From: Brevibacillus panacihumi W25
GTDB taxonomy: Bacteria > Bacillota > Bacilli > Brevibacillales > Brevibacillaceae
DNA: 64,000 nucleotides
NCBI RefSeq assembly: GCF_000503775.1
Contig: NZ_KI629786.1
Coordinates: 603,501 to 667,500, forward strand
Reading direction: 5' to 3'
The notes beneath the pieces are model-generated. The model worked only from the letters and a program-made list of their open reading frames with translations, searched no databases and was not told the DNA's origin. Position numbers and translations under genes: made by a program. Shown here piece after piece: positions 9,070-17,098 of the stretch (the first letter of the stretch is position 1; every line of letters starts with the position of its first letter).

Positions 9070-9258
9070 GTCAGCCAGAAAAAACTGGCTGGCCATTTTT
9101 CATGGAAATGGCTTTACTCTATTGGTAGCCGGGTAGAACGATCCCCTTTTTGGGAAAAACCCGTGGAGGAAACTGTTCACCCCCTACTTGTACAACTATG
9201 TTTGGGCTGGTTGGGACAAGATCCCGTATCACATGCGAAGCTATGGCATACAAGTGCT
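9070..9258 (+). ncRNA. Predicted bridge RNA of IS110 copy 1
   Basis: 5' hairpin: GTCAGCCAG (9070-9078) with CTGGCTGGC (9085-9093). Target loop: outer stems GTAG/CTAC (9125-9128, 9184-9187), GGGT/ACCC (9131-9134, 9179-9182) and GAAC/GTTC (9136-9139, 9175-9178). Inside are a left guide ATCCCCTTTTT (9141-9151), a GGG-A5-CCC hairpin (9152-9162) and a right guide GGAGGAAA (9165-9172). Donor loop: outer stem CTTGTA/TACAAG (9187-9192, 9249-9254), left donor guide GCTGGTT (9206-9212) equal to the right end of the element, hairpin GGGA/TCCC (9213-9225), and ATGCGAA (9233-9239), which pairs with TTCGTAT across the joined ends with one G-T wobble. The layout is that of IS110 bridge RNAs such as that of IS621; transcription is not shown. 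Confidence 0.75.
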
Positions 9259-9298
9259 AAAGGGGCTGCCGGTAAAAGAAGTGAGGGGAAGGAAGAAC

Positions 9299-10537
9299 GT
9301 GAATCCAGTTGTAGGAATCGATGTGGCAAAAGGAGAAAGCCAAGCACAGATCTTTCTGGATCGGAACAAATTATACGGAAAAGGATTTCGTTTTTCGCAT
9401 ACCATAACAGATTTGGAATGGCTTCATGGAAGGCTAAAGGAAGTAGAAAAGGACAGCGGTTGTCGTCCAGCAATTATTCTTGAGGCTACAGGTCACTACC
9501 ACCTTCCCATTGTAGAGTGGGCAGAGGAGAAAAATTATGACCTGTATATCCTTAATCCCTTATTAGCCCAGCGGGCTAAGAAAACGCACCTAAGAAAAGT
9601 GAAGACCGATAAATTGGACGCGGTTCATTTAGGAGAACTTTATTACAAAGAGGAGTTTGAACCGTACCAAAAGCAGGAAACGCACTGGCTTCATTTACGT
9701 CATCTCACGAGACAACATGAGGCAATGACGGATATGTATGTTCAGACAAAATTGCAATTTCGGGCTGTCCTAGACCAGGTCTTTCCCACGTATGAAGGTG
9801 TGTTTGGGGATTTGTATTCAACGGTATCATTGGGAGTGTTGGAAATGTATTCAACACCAGGGGCGGTAAAAACGGCAGGAGTGGACAAGCTAGCGGAGTG
9901 TATGAACACAAAGCTTGTTCGTGGACGGTCACCGAAGTGGGCAAAGGAAAAGGCAATAGATATGATGGCAGCGGCAGAAAAAAGCCCCTTTCAAGAAGGG
10001 GTCCATGAGAGTTATGTGCTTAGTTTACGTATGTTCATCACGTTGCTACTTCAATACCAGGAGCATCTATCCAAGCTTGAAAAACAAATAGATGCCCTGG
10101 CTGAAGAAAAAAAAGAATATGATCTACTCCGTTCGATTCCCGGCGTGGGAAACAAGATTGCTGCCACAATCCTGGCCGAAATTGGGGAAATCGAACGGTT
10201 TGACCACGCAAAGAAATTGGTCGCATTCGCTGGGGTTGACCCAAGTGTCACATCCTCCGGAAAGTTCACAGCAAGCACAAACCGAATTACCAAACGGGGT
10301 TCCAAACGCTTGCGAAGAGCGCTGTACCAAGCTGTACAATGCGGAGTAAGAAGACGAAAGGGGTGTCTCTTACAAAGCTCAGTAAATCAGCGATTACGTG
10401 AGTATTATGACGTGAAAAAGGGGGAAGGAAAGCCCCACAAACAGGTTGTGATTGCTTGTGTGAATAAGCTAATTCGCTGGATATACTGCATTTTAACGAG
10501 AAGCGAACCTTATAAGGCTGACTTTCAGTCAGCGTAA
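9299..10537 (+). CDS. IS110-family transposase/recombinase (DEDD type)
   Basis: About 412 residues. N-terminal RuvC-like DEDD domain: Asp in VVGIDVAKGESQAQIF, Glu in AIILEATGHYH, Asp pair in VKTDKLDAVHLGELY. C-terminal transposase_20 domain: LLRSIPGVGNKIAATILAEIG and FAGVDPS, then TKRGSKRLRRALYQAV with the conserved serine region. GTG 9299 behind GGGGAAGGAAG is chosen; the open frame extends to 9188, but that part overlaps the bridge-RNA-like structure. IS110 recombinases act with an element-encoded RNA that pairs with target and donor DNA. Identical in protein sequence to the second copy. Confidence 0.93.
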   Translation: MNPVVGIDVAKGESQAQIFLDRNKLYGKGFRFSHTITDLEWLHGRLKEVEKDSGCRPAIILEATGHYHLPIVEWAEEKNYDLYILNPLLAQRAKKTHLRKVKTDKLDAVHLGELYYKEEFEPYQKQETHWLHLRHLTRQHEAMTDMYVQTKLQFRAVLDQVFPTYEGVFGDLYSTVSLGVLEMYSTPGAVKTAGVDKLAECMNTKLVRGRSPKWAKEKAIDMMAAAEKSPFQEGVHESYVLSLRMFITLLLQYQEHLSKLEKQIDALAEEKKEYDLLRSIPGVGNKIAATILAEIGEIERFDHAKKLVAFAGVDPSVTSSGKFTASTNRITKRGSKRLRRALYQAVQCGVRRRKGCLLQSSVNQRLREYYDVKKGEGKPHKQVVIACVNKLIRWIYCILTRSEPYKADFQSA

Positions 10538-10551
10538 TGGAATGAATTTCC

Positions 10552-10580
10552 ATAACCTCTCCCTTTAGAGAGGTTATTTT
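10552..10580 (+). terminator. Hairpin terminator in the right end of IS110 copy 1
   Basis: ATAACCTCT (10552-10560) pairs with AGAGGTTAT (10569-10577), with a short T-run; it probably ends the transposase transcript. Confidence 0.6.
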
Positions 10581-10632
10581 GCATGCTTTTCAACAATATA
10601 GCACAACTTCAAAGAAAATAATAAGGATACTC

Positions 10633-10655
10633 TTGACAAAATATTAGCTGGTTTC
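10633..10655 (+). promoter_or_regulatory. -35 half of a junction promoter (right end of IS110 copy 1)
   Basis: TTGACA at 10633-10638. When the ends are joined, 17 bases of the right end plus one base of the left end separate it from TATTAT (9061-9066), giving TTGACA-N18-TATTAT. In the inserted state the hexamers are about 1.6 kb apart. The transcript would start just before the bridge-RNA hairpin at 9070. Confidence 0.7.
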
Positions 10656-11750
10656 ATCCTGGCCGGGGTGATTATGAACAACGGAGGGATAGCCATCCGG
10701 CTGGTCAATTGTGCCAAGGTGCTCAGCGGCAGATTGCCGGGTTCCCTCGCCCACACGAATATCGTCGCCAACATGCTGTTTGGTTCCATCAGCGGTTCGG
10801 CTGTCGCAGCAGCGGCAGCCGTCGGCGGGACGATGACACCGTTGCAGGAAAAGGAAGGGTACAGAAGAGAGTTCAGTGCAGCGGTCAATATTGCCTCTGC
10901 CCCGACGGGAATGCTGATCCCGCCGAGCAACACGCTGATCGTGTATTCACTGGTTAGTGGCGGAACCTCGATTGCCGCCCTGTTTATGGGCGGATACATC
11001 CCGGGTATTTTATGGGGACTTGGCTGCATGATCGTCGCTTTTTTCCTCGCAAAGAAGTTTGGCTACAAGAGCGAGGGTGGAGTCACGCTCATGCAGGCCT
11101 TGCGTGTATTCTGGGATGCGATTCCCAGCCTGTTGCTGATCGTGATCGTCATCGGCGGGATCATCGGCGGGGTCTTCACAGCAACGGAAGGTTCAGCCAT
11201 CGCCGTCGTGTACTCCTTGCTGCTGTCATTTTTCTATCGGACCATCAAGCTGAAGGATTTGCCACGAATTTTGCTGGAATCGACCAAAACCACAGCGATT
11301 GTGATTTTTTTGATCGGTGTTTCTTCCATTATGTCGTGGGTGATGGCGTTCACCAACATTCCGAACATGATTGCCAGCGGTTTGCTTGGGCTCACTGACA
11401 ACATTTTTATTATTCTACTGATTATGAATATCGTGCTGTTGATTGTAGGGACGTTTATGGACCCGACACCGGCAGTGCTGATCTTTACCCCGATCTTTTG
11501 GCCGATTGCACAAAGCTTCGGCATCGATCCGGTTCATTTTGGAATCATGGTGGTCTTTAACCTGTCCATTGGGACGATCACACCTCCAGTCGGTCCCGTC
11601 TTGTTCGTGGGTACGAAGGTGGCCAATCTGCGAATTGAGCACGTCGTCCGTCCGCTTCTTCCTTTCTTCGCCGTGACGGTCGTGGTCCTGATGCTGATTA
11701 CGTACATCCCGCAATTGTCGTTGTTCATTCCGAAGCTGCTGGGGCTATAG
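10656..11750 (+). pseudogene. TRAP large permease (DctM), 3' fragment
   Basis: Carries about 365 residues of DctM in frame with the fragment ending at 9059. Landmarks are GSISGSAVAAAAAVGGTMTP, SAPTGMLIPPSNTLIVYSLV and the C-terminal TPPVGPVLFVG. The whole gene would be about 434 residues, normal for DctM. A GTG at 10668 or ATG at 10674 could be used to restart, but the first membrane segments would be missing. Downstream genes of the operon are intact, so only uptake is likely lost; polar effects depend on readthrough from the element. Confidence 0.9.
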
Positions 11751-11783
11751 AAGTCCAGGAAACCATTTCAAGGAAGTGTTCAG

Positions 11784-12797
11784 ATGAAAGCCATTGTCTT
11801 CGAAACGCCGCAAACCGTTTCCTTGCGAGAAATCGAAATGCCGACAGTACCTCAAGGATGGGCCTTGATCAAGATCTCCCATGTCGGTATCTGTGGAACC
11901 GATTTGAATATTTATGCGGGGAGCCATCCACGAGCCAAAGCGCCTTTGGTGATGGGGCATGAATGTTCCGGAACCATCGTGTCCGGTCATCCCACATTAC
12001 CCGAGGGGACGCCTGTCACAATCAACCCCTTGCTTACTTGCGGCACATGCATTCCGTGTACGACTGGACAAAGCCATGTGTGCGAATCGTTGAAACTGGT
12101 CGGAATCGACTGTGACGGAGGCATGGCGGAGTATGCAGCTGCTCCGGTCGAACGCGTAGTTCCACTTCCGGAAGGTCTGTCGTTTGCAATGGGAGCACTG
12201 GTCGAGCCGGTGGCTGTCGCCATGCACGCGGTGAGACAGGGAGGGTATATACCGGGTGATCATGCAGTCGTTTTTGGGGCGGGTACGATCGGACTTTGCG
12301 TCGCCTTGGCTCTGAGAAGTTCGGGGGCTTCGCAAGTGACGATTGTGGAGACCAACGAGCTGCGTTTGCAAAAAGCCAGAGAACTCGGTTTTTCTACGAT
12401 TCATCCGCAGCAAGAAAATGTCCGGGAGATCATCCTCGCCCAGACGAAGGGGACAGGTAGCGACTTTGTGTTTGACTGTGCGGGTCATCATTCGGTCTTG
12501 CCGCTGCTGACTGAGATCGTGAAGGTACGCGGCAACATCGTCATTGTCGCTGCTTATAAAAAGCCGGCAGAGGTTCATTTGCTGCAAGGCATGTTCAAGG
12601 AGCTGACGATGCGCTTTGTCCGTGTCTATACCGACAAGGACTTCGAATTGGCGGCACAGCTTCTGGTGCAGCAGCGTGATTTTGAAAGGATCATCACCCA
12701 TACGCTGCCGCCGGAAGAGGCAAAGAAAGGCTTTGAATTGTTGACGAGCCATACCGACGCAGTCAAGGTCATGTATCAATTTTCATCAGACAGATAA
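11784..12797 (+). CDS. Zinc-dependent alcohol dehydrogenase (MDR family)
   Basis: A 337-residue medium-chain dehydrogenase. The catalytic zinc ligands are in GICGTDLNIYAG and GHECSG, the structural zinc cysteines in CGTCIPCTTGQSHVC, and the nucleotide-binding motif is VFGAGTIGLCVALA. Relatives act on sorbitol, threonine, L-idonate or galactonate-type polyols. Position between the TRAP genes and kduD suggests oxidation or reduction of a uronate-derived sugar acid in the cytosol. The exact substrate is not visible. Confidence 0.85.
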   Translation: MKAIVFETPQTVSLREIEMPTVPQGWALIKISHVGICGTDLNIYAGSHPRAKAPLVMGHECSGTIVSGHPTLPEGTPVTINPLLTCGTCIPCTTGQSHVCESLKLVGIDCDGGMAEYAAAPVERVVPLPEGLSFAMGALVEPVAVAMHAVRQGGYIPGDHAVVFGAGTIGLCVALALRSSGASQVTIVETNELRLQKARELGFSTIHPQQENVREIILAQTKGTGSDFVFDCAGHHSVLPLLTEIVKVRGNIVIVAAYKKPAEVHLLQGMFKELTMRFVRVYTDKDFELAAQLLVQQRDFERIITHTLPPEEAKKGFELLTSHTDAVKVMYQFSSDR

Positions 12798-12818
12798 CGG
12801 AAAATGGAGGGATGCTAG

Positions 12819-13583
12819 ATGCAATACGTACTGGATTTGTTCTCACTTAAAGGCAAAACCGCACTGGTGACAGGGGCGCGCACAGGGATCGGGCAAGCCA
12901 TCTCGGTCGGTTTGGCTGCTGCAGGAGCCCATGTCCTGCTATTGGGTCACCGCGATAATCTGCATGAGACCAAGGCGAAGATCGAAGAAGTGGGCGGAAC
13001 GTATGAAACCGTGCTGATCGATTTGAGCCAGGTAGACCAGATTCGCACTCAGATCAAACCTCTGCTGGAAAAACATCAAATCGATATTTTGGTCAACAAC
13101 GCCGGGATCGTCTATCGCGAGCCTGCTGTGGATTACAGCGAACAAGAGTGGATGCGCGTGGTCAACGTTAACCTGAATGCCGTATTCATCCTTTCACAGG
13201 AAATTGGACGTGGCATGGTCGAGCGCGGGGCAGGAAAAATCATCAACATTGCCTCCCTCTTGTCATTCCAGGGCGGAATCTTCGTACCAGCTTATACAGC
13301 GAGCAAGCACGGGGTGGCCGGATTGACCAAATCCCTGGCGAATGAATGGGCCGCAAAAGGCGTACAGGTAAACGCCATCGCACCTGGCTATATCGATACC
13401 AACAATACAGAAGCAATCCGCAATGACAGCAAGCGCAATCAGGCCATTCTGGAGCGAATTCCAGCGGGGCGCTGGGGATTGCCGGAAGATTTGACGGGAG
13501 CGGCCTTGTTCCTGGCTTCCAAAGCATCCGATTACGTCAATGGCCATGTGTTGGTAGTAGACGGTGGATGGATGAGCAGATAA
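12819..13583 (+). CDS. kduD: 2-dehydro-3-deoxy-D-gluconate 5-dehydrogenase (SDR)
   Basis: A 254-residue short-chain dehydrogenase with the KduD N-terminus (LDLFSLKGKTALVTGARTGIG), NNAG motif, YTASK active site and the C-terminal ASKASDYVNGHVLVVDGGW. KduD reduces 3-deoxy-D-glycero-2,5-hexodiulosonate, the product of KduI, to KDG with NADH. A GGAGGG ribosome site precedes ATG 12819. Its co-occurrence with kduI, kdgK and kdgA supports the call over a generic gluconate dehydrogenase. Confidence 0.9.
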   Translation: MQYVLDLFSLKGKTALVTGARTGIGQAISVGLAAAGAHVLLLGHRDNLHETKAKIEEVGGTYETVLIDLSQVDQIRTQIKPLLEKHQIDILVNNAGIVYREPAVDYSEQEWMRVVNVNLNAVFILSQEIGRGMVERGAGKIINIASLLSFQGGIFVPAYTASKHGVAGLTKSLANEWAAKGVQVNAIAPGYIDTNNTEAIRNDSKRNQAILERIPAGRWGLPEDLTGAALFLASKASDYVNGHVLVVDGGWMSR

Positions 13584-13614
13584 GTCGGACACCAAGAAAG
13601 GAAGAGGAGCCTTG

Positions 13615-14562
13615 ATGGATATCATCACAATCGGGGATGGCATGATTACCTTTGATCCCCAGAGCAGGGGTCCGCTGCGGTTCGTCAATCAGTTTGAACG
13701 CAAAATTGGTGGCGCGGAGCTGAATGTGATATTGGGCTGCGCGAGATTGGGATTAAAAGCCGGTTGGATCAGCCGTCTGGGCAAAGACGAGTTCGGGCGG
13801 CACATCGTGAACACAGTACGCGGCGAGGGAATTGACATTTCCGAAGTTAAAATGATGGAGGGCTATGCTACTTCCGTCAATTTCAAAGAAGTAAAGGAAT
13901 CGGGGGCGGGTCGTACATTCTACTACCGGCAAAAATCCCCGACGGAGACCTTGACGCCTGATTTGTTGCCCGAGGACTATATCGCAGACACCAAGATTTT
14001 GCACGTCACGGGCGTATTTCCGGCAATTCAGGAGAACAACCGCGCCGTCATTCTGCGAGCTTTGCAACTGGCGCAGCGTCACGGAGTAAAAGTGTCGTTC
14101 GATCCCAATATCCGCTTGCGCCTGTGGTCCAAGGAGGAAGCGAGGGAGACGATTCTGTCCTATCTGCCTTATGTGGATTACTTGCTGGCTGGACGTGAAG
14201 AACTGGAGCTTCTGTTCGATACTGCCGAGGAGCAGGCATTGCTTCAAACTCTCCAATCGTATTCGTTCCAGCACGTCGTGATGAAAGACGGGGATAGAGG
14301 GTCGTACGCGTTGGTGAATGGAACGTGGGTGCATTACCCCGGTTTCCCTGTTCAGAAAGTGGTGGACACGGTAGGAGCTGGAGATGGCTTTGACGCTGGG
14401 TTTTTGTACGGTATGATCCATCAATGGCCAATAGATAGGACCCTGGAATTTGCCAACGCGATCGGAGCGATGGTTGTGCAGGTACACGGGGACAATGAAG
14501 GGCTGCCATACCTGGAGGAAGTAGAGGGATTTCTGGGCACGCGAGAAGTGATCGAGCGTTGA
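13615..14562 (+). CDS. kdgK: 2-dehydro-3-deoxygluconokinase (PfkB family)
   Basis: 315 residues with the PfkB fold: GGAELNVILGCARLGLKAGWISRLGKDEFG near the N-terminus and the catalytic VDTVGAGDGFDAGFLYG near the C-terminus (anion hole and catalytic Asp). It phosphorylates KDG to KDPG with ATP. ATG 13615 is spaced correctly behind GGAAGAGGAG, while the TTG at 13612 is too close. Its end overlaps the upstream region of the aldolase gene. Confidence 0.9.
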   Translation: MDIITIGDGMITFDPQSRGPLRFVNQFERKIGGAELNVILGCARLGLKAGWISRLGKDEFGRHIVNTVRGEGIDISEVKMMEGYATSVNFKEVKESGAGRTFYYRQKSPTETLTPDLLPEDYIADTKILHVTGVFPAIQENNRAVILRALQLAQRHGVKVSFDPNIRLRLWSKEEARETILSYLPYVDYLLAGREELELLFDTAEEQALLQTLQSYSFQHVVMKDGDRGSYALVNGTWVHYPGFPVQKVVDTVGAGDGFDAGFLYGMIHQWPIDRTLEFANAIGAMVVQVHGDNEGLPYLEEVEGFLGTREVIER

Positions 14563-14585
14563 GCGGGCCAGAGAGGAGGAAGGGA

Positions 14586-15209
14586 ATGGCAATCGAGAGG
14601 CTAAGGGAAGTATCGCTGGTCCCTGTTTTGCGTAAAATCCCTTACGACAAAAGCAAGAAAATCGTGCAGGCGCTTCTGGACGGCGGGATCGAAGCCGTAG
14701 AAATTACGATGGAAACAGAGCGGGCGGAAGCAATCATAAGTGAGTCAATCGATTTGTTCGGTGATCGGGCGCTGGTCGGCGCCGGAACAGTCCTGGATGT
14801 AGAGGATTGCCGCCGTGCAATAGAGGCAGGCGCGCAATTTATCGTGGCCCCTGTACTTGACGAGAACGTGGTGCGATATGCAGCAGATCAGGGAATACCG
14901 GTGATTCCCGGAGTTTTTACCCCAAGTGAAATGCTTCGTGCTGCAAACCTGGGAGCAGCAATGATCAAGCTGTTCCCGGCATCGGTGCTGGGGCCTTCTT
15001 TCATCAAAGACGTCAAGGGTCCCTTATCTCATATTCCGATCATGTGCACCGGCGGCATCACGCTCGATACGGCGAAAGCCTACCTCGACGCAGGAGCCAA
15101 TGCCGTAGGTGCCGGAAGCGCCCTGCTGCGCAAGGATTTGATCGAAGTCGAGGATTGGACAGGGCTGACAGAAGAAGCGCGGCGCTGGATGACGGCCATC
15201 CGAGGTTAA
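14586..15209 (+). CDS. kdgA: KDPG/KHG aldolase
   Basis: About 207 residues of the Eda family. Visible are the catalytic Glu in AVEITMET, the phosphate-site sequence GVFTPSEM, the Schiff-base Lys in AAMIKLFPAS and the CTGGI loop. It splits KDPG into pyruvate and glyceraldehyde 3-phosphate, the last step of uronate breakdown. ATG 14586 follows GAGAGGAGGAAGGG; the longer frame from 14559 overlaps kdgK and is not needed. It is the last gene of the operon, followed by a strong terminator. Confidence 0.92.
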   Translation: MAIERLREVSLVPVLRKIPYDKSKKIVQALLDGGIEAVEITMETERAEAIISESIDLFGDRALVGAGTVLDVEDCRRAIEAGAQFIVAPVLDENVVRYAADQGIPVIPGVFTPSEMLRAANLGAAMIKLFPASVLGPSFIKDVKGPLSHIPIMCTGGITLDTAKAYLDAGANAVGAGSALLRKDLIEVEDWTGLTEEARRWMTAIRG

Positions 15210-15233
15210 CGGAGAAACGAATAGAGAAGAGAA

Positions 15234-15266
15234 GCAGGCCCTTCCTTTACGATGGGCCTGCTTTTT
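15234..15266 (+). terminator. Terminator of the uronate operon
   Basis: GCAGGCCC (15234-15241) pairs with GGGCCTGC (15254-15261), followed by five T. Confidence 0.85.
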
Positions 15267-15277
15267 GTGCGTAAAAC

Positions 15278-16783
15278 TCAAGGAGCGGGCGGGATTTCCA
15301 CTCGCCATTGGAAGTTGTCATAGGTCTTTTTTTGTGTCTGCATCAGGAGTGTTAATTGTGAAGGCAGCTGGTCAAGCTGCTTGATCAGGAGCGTTTCCTT
15401 TACATGGGCACCCGCACTGGAGCCTTCGATGGGCGAGCGCTGGTAGTCGATTGCGACGGGATAGGAGCGCCCCTTGTCATCCCGCAGGAACCATTTCGGC
15501 CAGCTGGTAGTTGTGCCTACGATATCCAGCTCCATCTTCCAGACCTTTTCCCCCGTCCCTGCCATGGTCTCTTGCACAAGAGGAGAGAGGGTGTAGGTGT
15601 TATCCCCGATTTGCTGCCGAAACGGCTGCCGAGACAGCTTTTTGGGGTCAAAGGTGAGTGAGATGTCAGCCGGCTCATTCACCATGATCTCTTCCAGCAC
15701 CAAAAACAGCTTTCCCTTCCCTTCATACGGAACGAACGAACCGTACCACCCTTGTTTGTCTGCATCGTTTTCCACTGTGTATTCTGTCAGTGACACCGTT
15801 TTTGTCTGGTTGACCGAACCCGGTACCATATCCGCATAAATCTGACCTTGTTCATCTTCCATATGATACGAGATTTTATGGGAGAGCAGGTCGTGCAGAA
15901 ATGATTCATCCGGATCCATTTGCAGCCGTTCACGTGCTTGCTTTTGGATGCGTTCCTTTGCTTCCCCCGTCCACTGTGTTTCGATTTCCAGGCGAGTAGC
16001 GCTTGGGGCATACGTCACCTGTTTTGCATGCAGGTTCAGCCCCTCCGGTGTAGTAAAAGACTGATGGATCGGAATGGTTTTGCTCGCAGCCATGGTTTTT
16101 TCAATATCGACGGGTATTTTCAAACTCCATTGAACGGGTTTGATCTCCATGGCCCCGTACTGTTTGACGTCCATGTGAACGACAATATGATTGGGCGGGT
16201 TGCGAAGCGAAAAGGTTAGATCGGCATATTGCTCATCCCGTTGGAAGCGAGCACCCTCGGCGATTTTTTCTCCTTTTTCATCGGTTACATAGAGTTGATT
16301 GGGTCCTGATGTCTCGAAATACAAGTCGGGCAAAATGTCCCCCTGATCATCGACCAACACATAGGTGACGACCGCCCGAGTCGGGTCTGCCAGAATGTCC
16401 ATGATCTTGAGCGTAATCCCCTGGTCCGTGACAGAAGCATGTACAGGTGTAGAAAACCATTGTTCAGCAGCCTTTTTCAGCCCCAGATCCTCTCCGAGAC
16501 GGGTTAGGAATGACGTTCCTATCAACAATGCGATCAATAGAGTGGCTACTGTCGCAACTGTCCACTTTCGCCAGTCCTTCCTTTTCCGACGACGGCGCGA
16601 GCTTCTGGGCGGCAAGGAGGAGGTGGTCTCTTGAGCTGCTGCGGGCTTAGCTTGGAGTCTATCTACTCGTTGCTTACATGGCGGGCATGCTTGCAAATGT
16701 GCTTCGACGATCAACCGCAGTTCCCTGGAAATCTCATTGTCAACATAAGGAACGATGTATTTCTCAATGTCCTGACACTTCAC
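15278..16783 (-). CDS. Anti-sigma-like zinc-finger membrane protein with DUF4179
   Basis: 501 residues. The N-terminal zf-HC2 anti-sigma zinc finger is CQDIEKYIVPYVDNEIS… with His29-x3-Cys33-x2-Cys36 (HLQACPPC). A basic stretch and one membrane helix follow (about 75-95), then a large extracytoplasmic DUF4179/DUF5643-like region. The family binds an ECF sigma factor and releases it on an envelope signal. No sigma gene is next to it; upstream there is only an 18-codon frame overlapping its GTG start. The ribosome site is AAGAAGGGG. The sigma partner must be encoded elsewhere or is lost. Confidence 0.78.
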   Translation of the reverse strand: MKCQDIEKYIVPYVDNEISRELRLIVEAHLQACPPCKQRVDRLQAKPAAAQETTSSLPPRSSRRRRKRKDWRKWTVATVATLLIALLIGTSFLTRLGEDLGLKKAAEQWFSTPVHASVTDQGITLKIMDILADPTRAVVTYVLVDDQGDILPDLYFETSGPNQLYVTDEKGEKIAEGARFQRDEQYADLTFSLRNPPNHIVVHMDVKQYGAMEIKPVQWSLKIPVDIEKTMAASKTIPIHQSFTTPEGLNLHAKQVTYAPSATRLEIETQWTGEAKERIQKQARERLQMDPDESFLHDLLSHKISYHMEDEQGQIYADMVPGSVNQTKTVSLTEYTVENDADKQGWYGSFVPYEGKGKLFLVLEEIMVNEPADISLTFDPKKLSRQPFRQQIGDNTYTLSPLVQETMAGTGEKVWKMELDIVGTTTSWPKWFLRDDKGRSYPVAIDYQRSPIEGSSAGAHVKETLLIKQLDQLPSQLTLLMQTQKKTYDNFQWRVEIPPAP

Positions 16784-16824
16784 GGGGTGCCCCTTCTTTC
16801 TCGATATGGTCCTCTTCCATTTTT
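16768..16824 (-). CDS. Possible 18-residue leader peptide before the anti-sigma-like gene
   Basis: On the minus strand CAGGAGG, a spacer of about eight bases and ATG open a frame of 18 codons (MEEDHIEKEGAPREVSGH) whose stop lies inside the start of the anti-sigma-like gene. The ribosome site is strong and the overlap suggests translational coupling. It could also be the end of a lost sigma-factor gene. No homology is claimed. Confidence 0.35.
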
Positions 16825-17009
16825 TTCGCCTCCTGTGAAGACAGTTTCATGACTCCACACGTATCAGTACCGGACACCAAAAATGGGCTCAACAAGTAGT
16901 ACCTCGTTGGGAATGGAAATGTTACCAAAAAGAAAGGGAATTCACAAAAATTTATTATTTTGGAAGGCATGCCCGGACAGTTTCTTATTCACAAATCGTT
17001 CTGTTTTCG

Positions 17010-17052
17010 TGTGATTCCAATCACAGTAGGGACGCCTCCTCTTTTCTATACT
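17010..17052 (+). promoter_or_regulatory. Crp/Fnr-type operator and -10 box of hmp
   Basis: TGTGATTCCAATCACA (17010-17025) is a perfect TGTGA-N6-TCACA palindrome, the Bacillus Fnr consensus. TATACT (17047-17052) is a good -10 box, giving a start near 17059. The palindrome centre then lies at about -41.5, the class II activation position. A Crp/Fnr-family gene is the next gene downstream, convergent with hmp. The rest of 16825-17009 shows no gene. Confidence 0.72.
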
Positions 17053-17098
17053 GAATGCAAGGATTCAAGTTCAGGTACAAAAAGAGGAGGAAGGCCCC

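Larger units (their letters stand above)
9060..10655 (+). mobile_element. IS110-family insertion sequence, copy 1
   Basis: A 1596-base element, defined by comparison with the inverted second copy at 35008-36603 and by the restored dctM frame. It has no terminal inverted repeats, as expected for IS110. TTTC occurs just outside the left end (9056-9059) and at the right end (10652-10655), a short repeat that may be the recombination core. It has one transposase gene, a 239-base non-coding left end with a bridge-RNA-like structure and a 118-base right end. The two copies differ by at least one synonymous base (near 10474), so transposition was recent. Confidence 0.92.

Noticed and set aside
9060..10655. 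IS1111-type element with subterminal inverted repeats
   Set aside because: No matching inverted repeats are visible at the ends, and the long non-coding part is on the left, as in the IS110 group proper.
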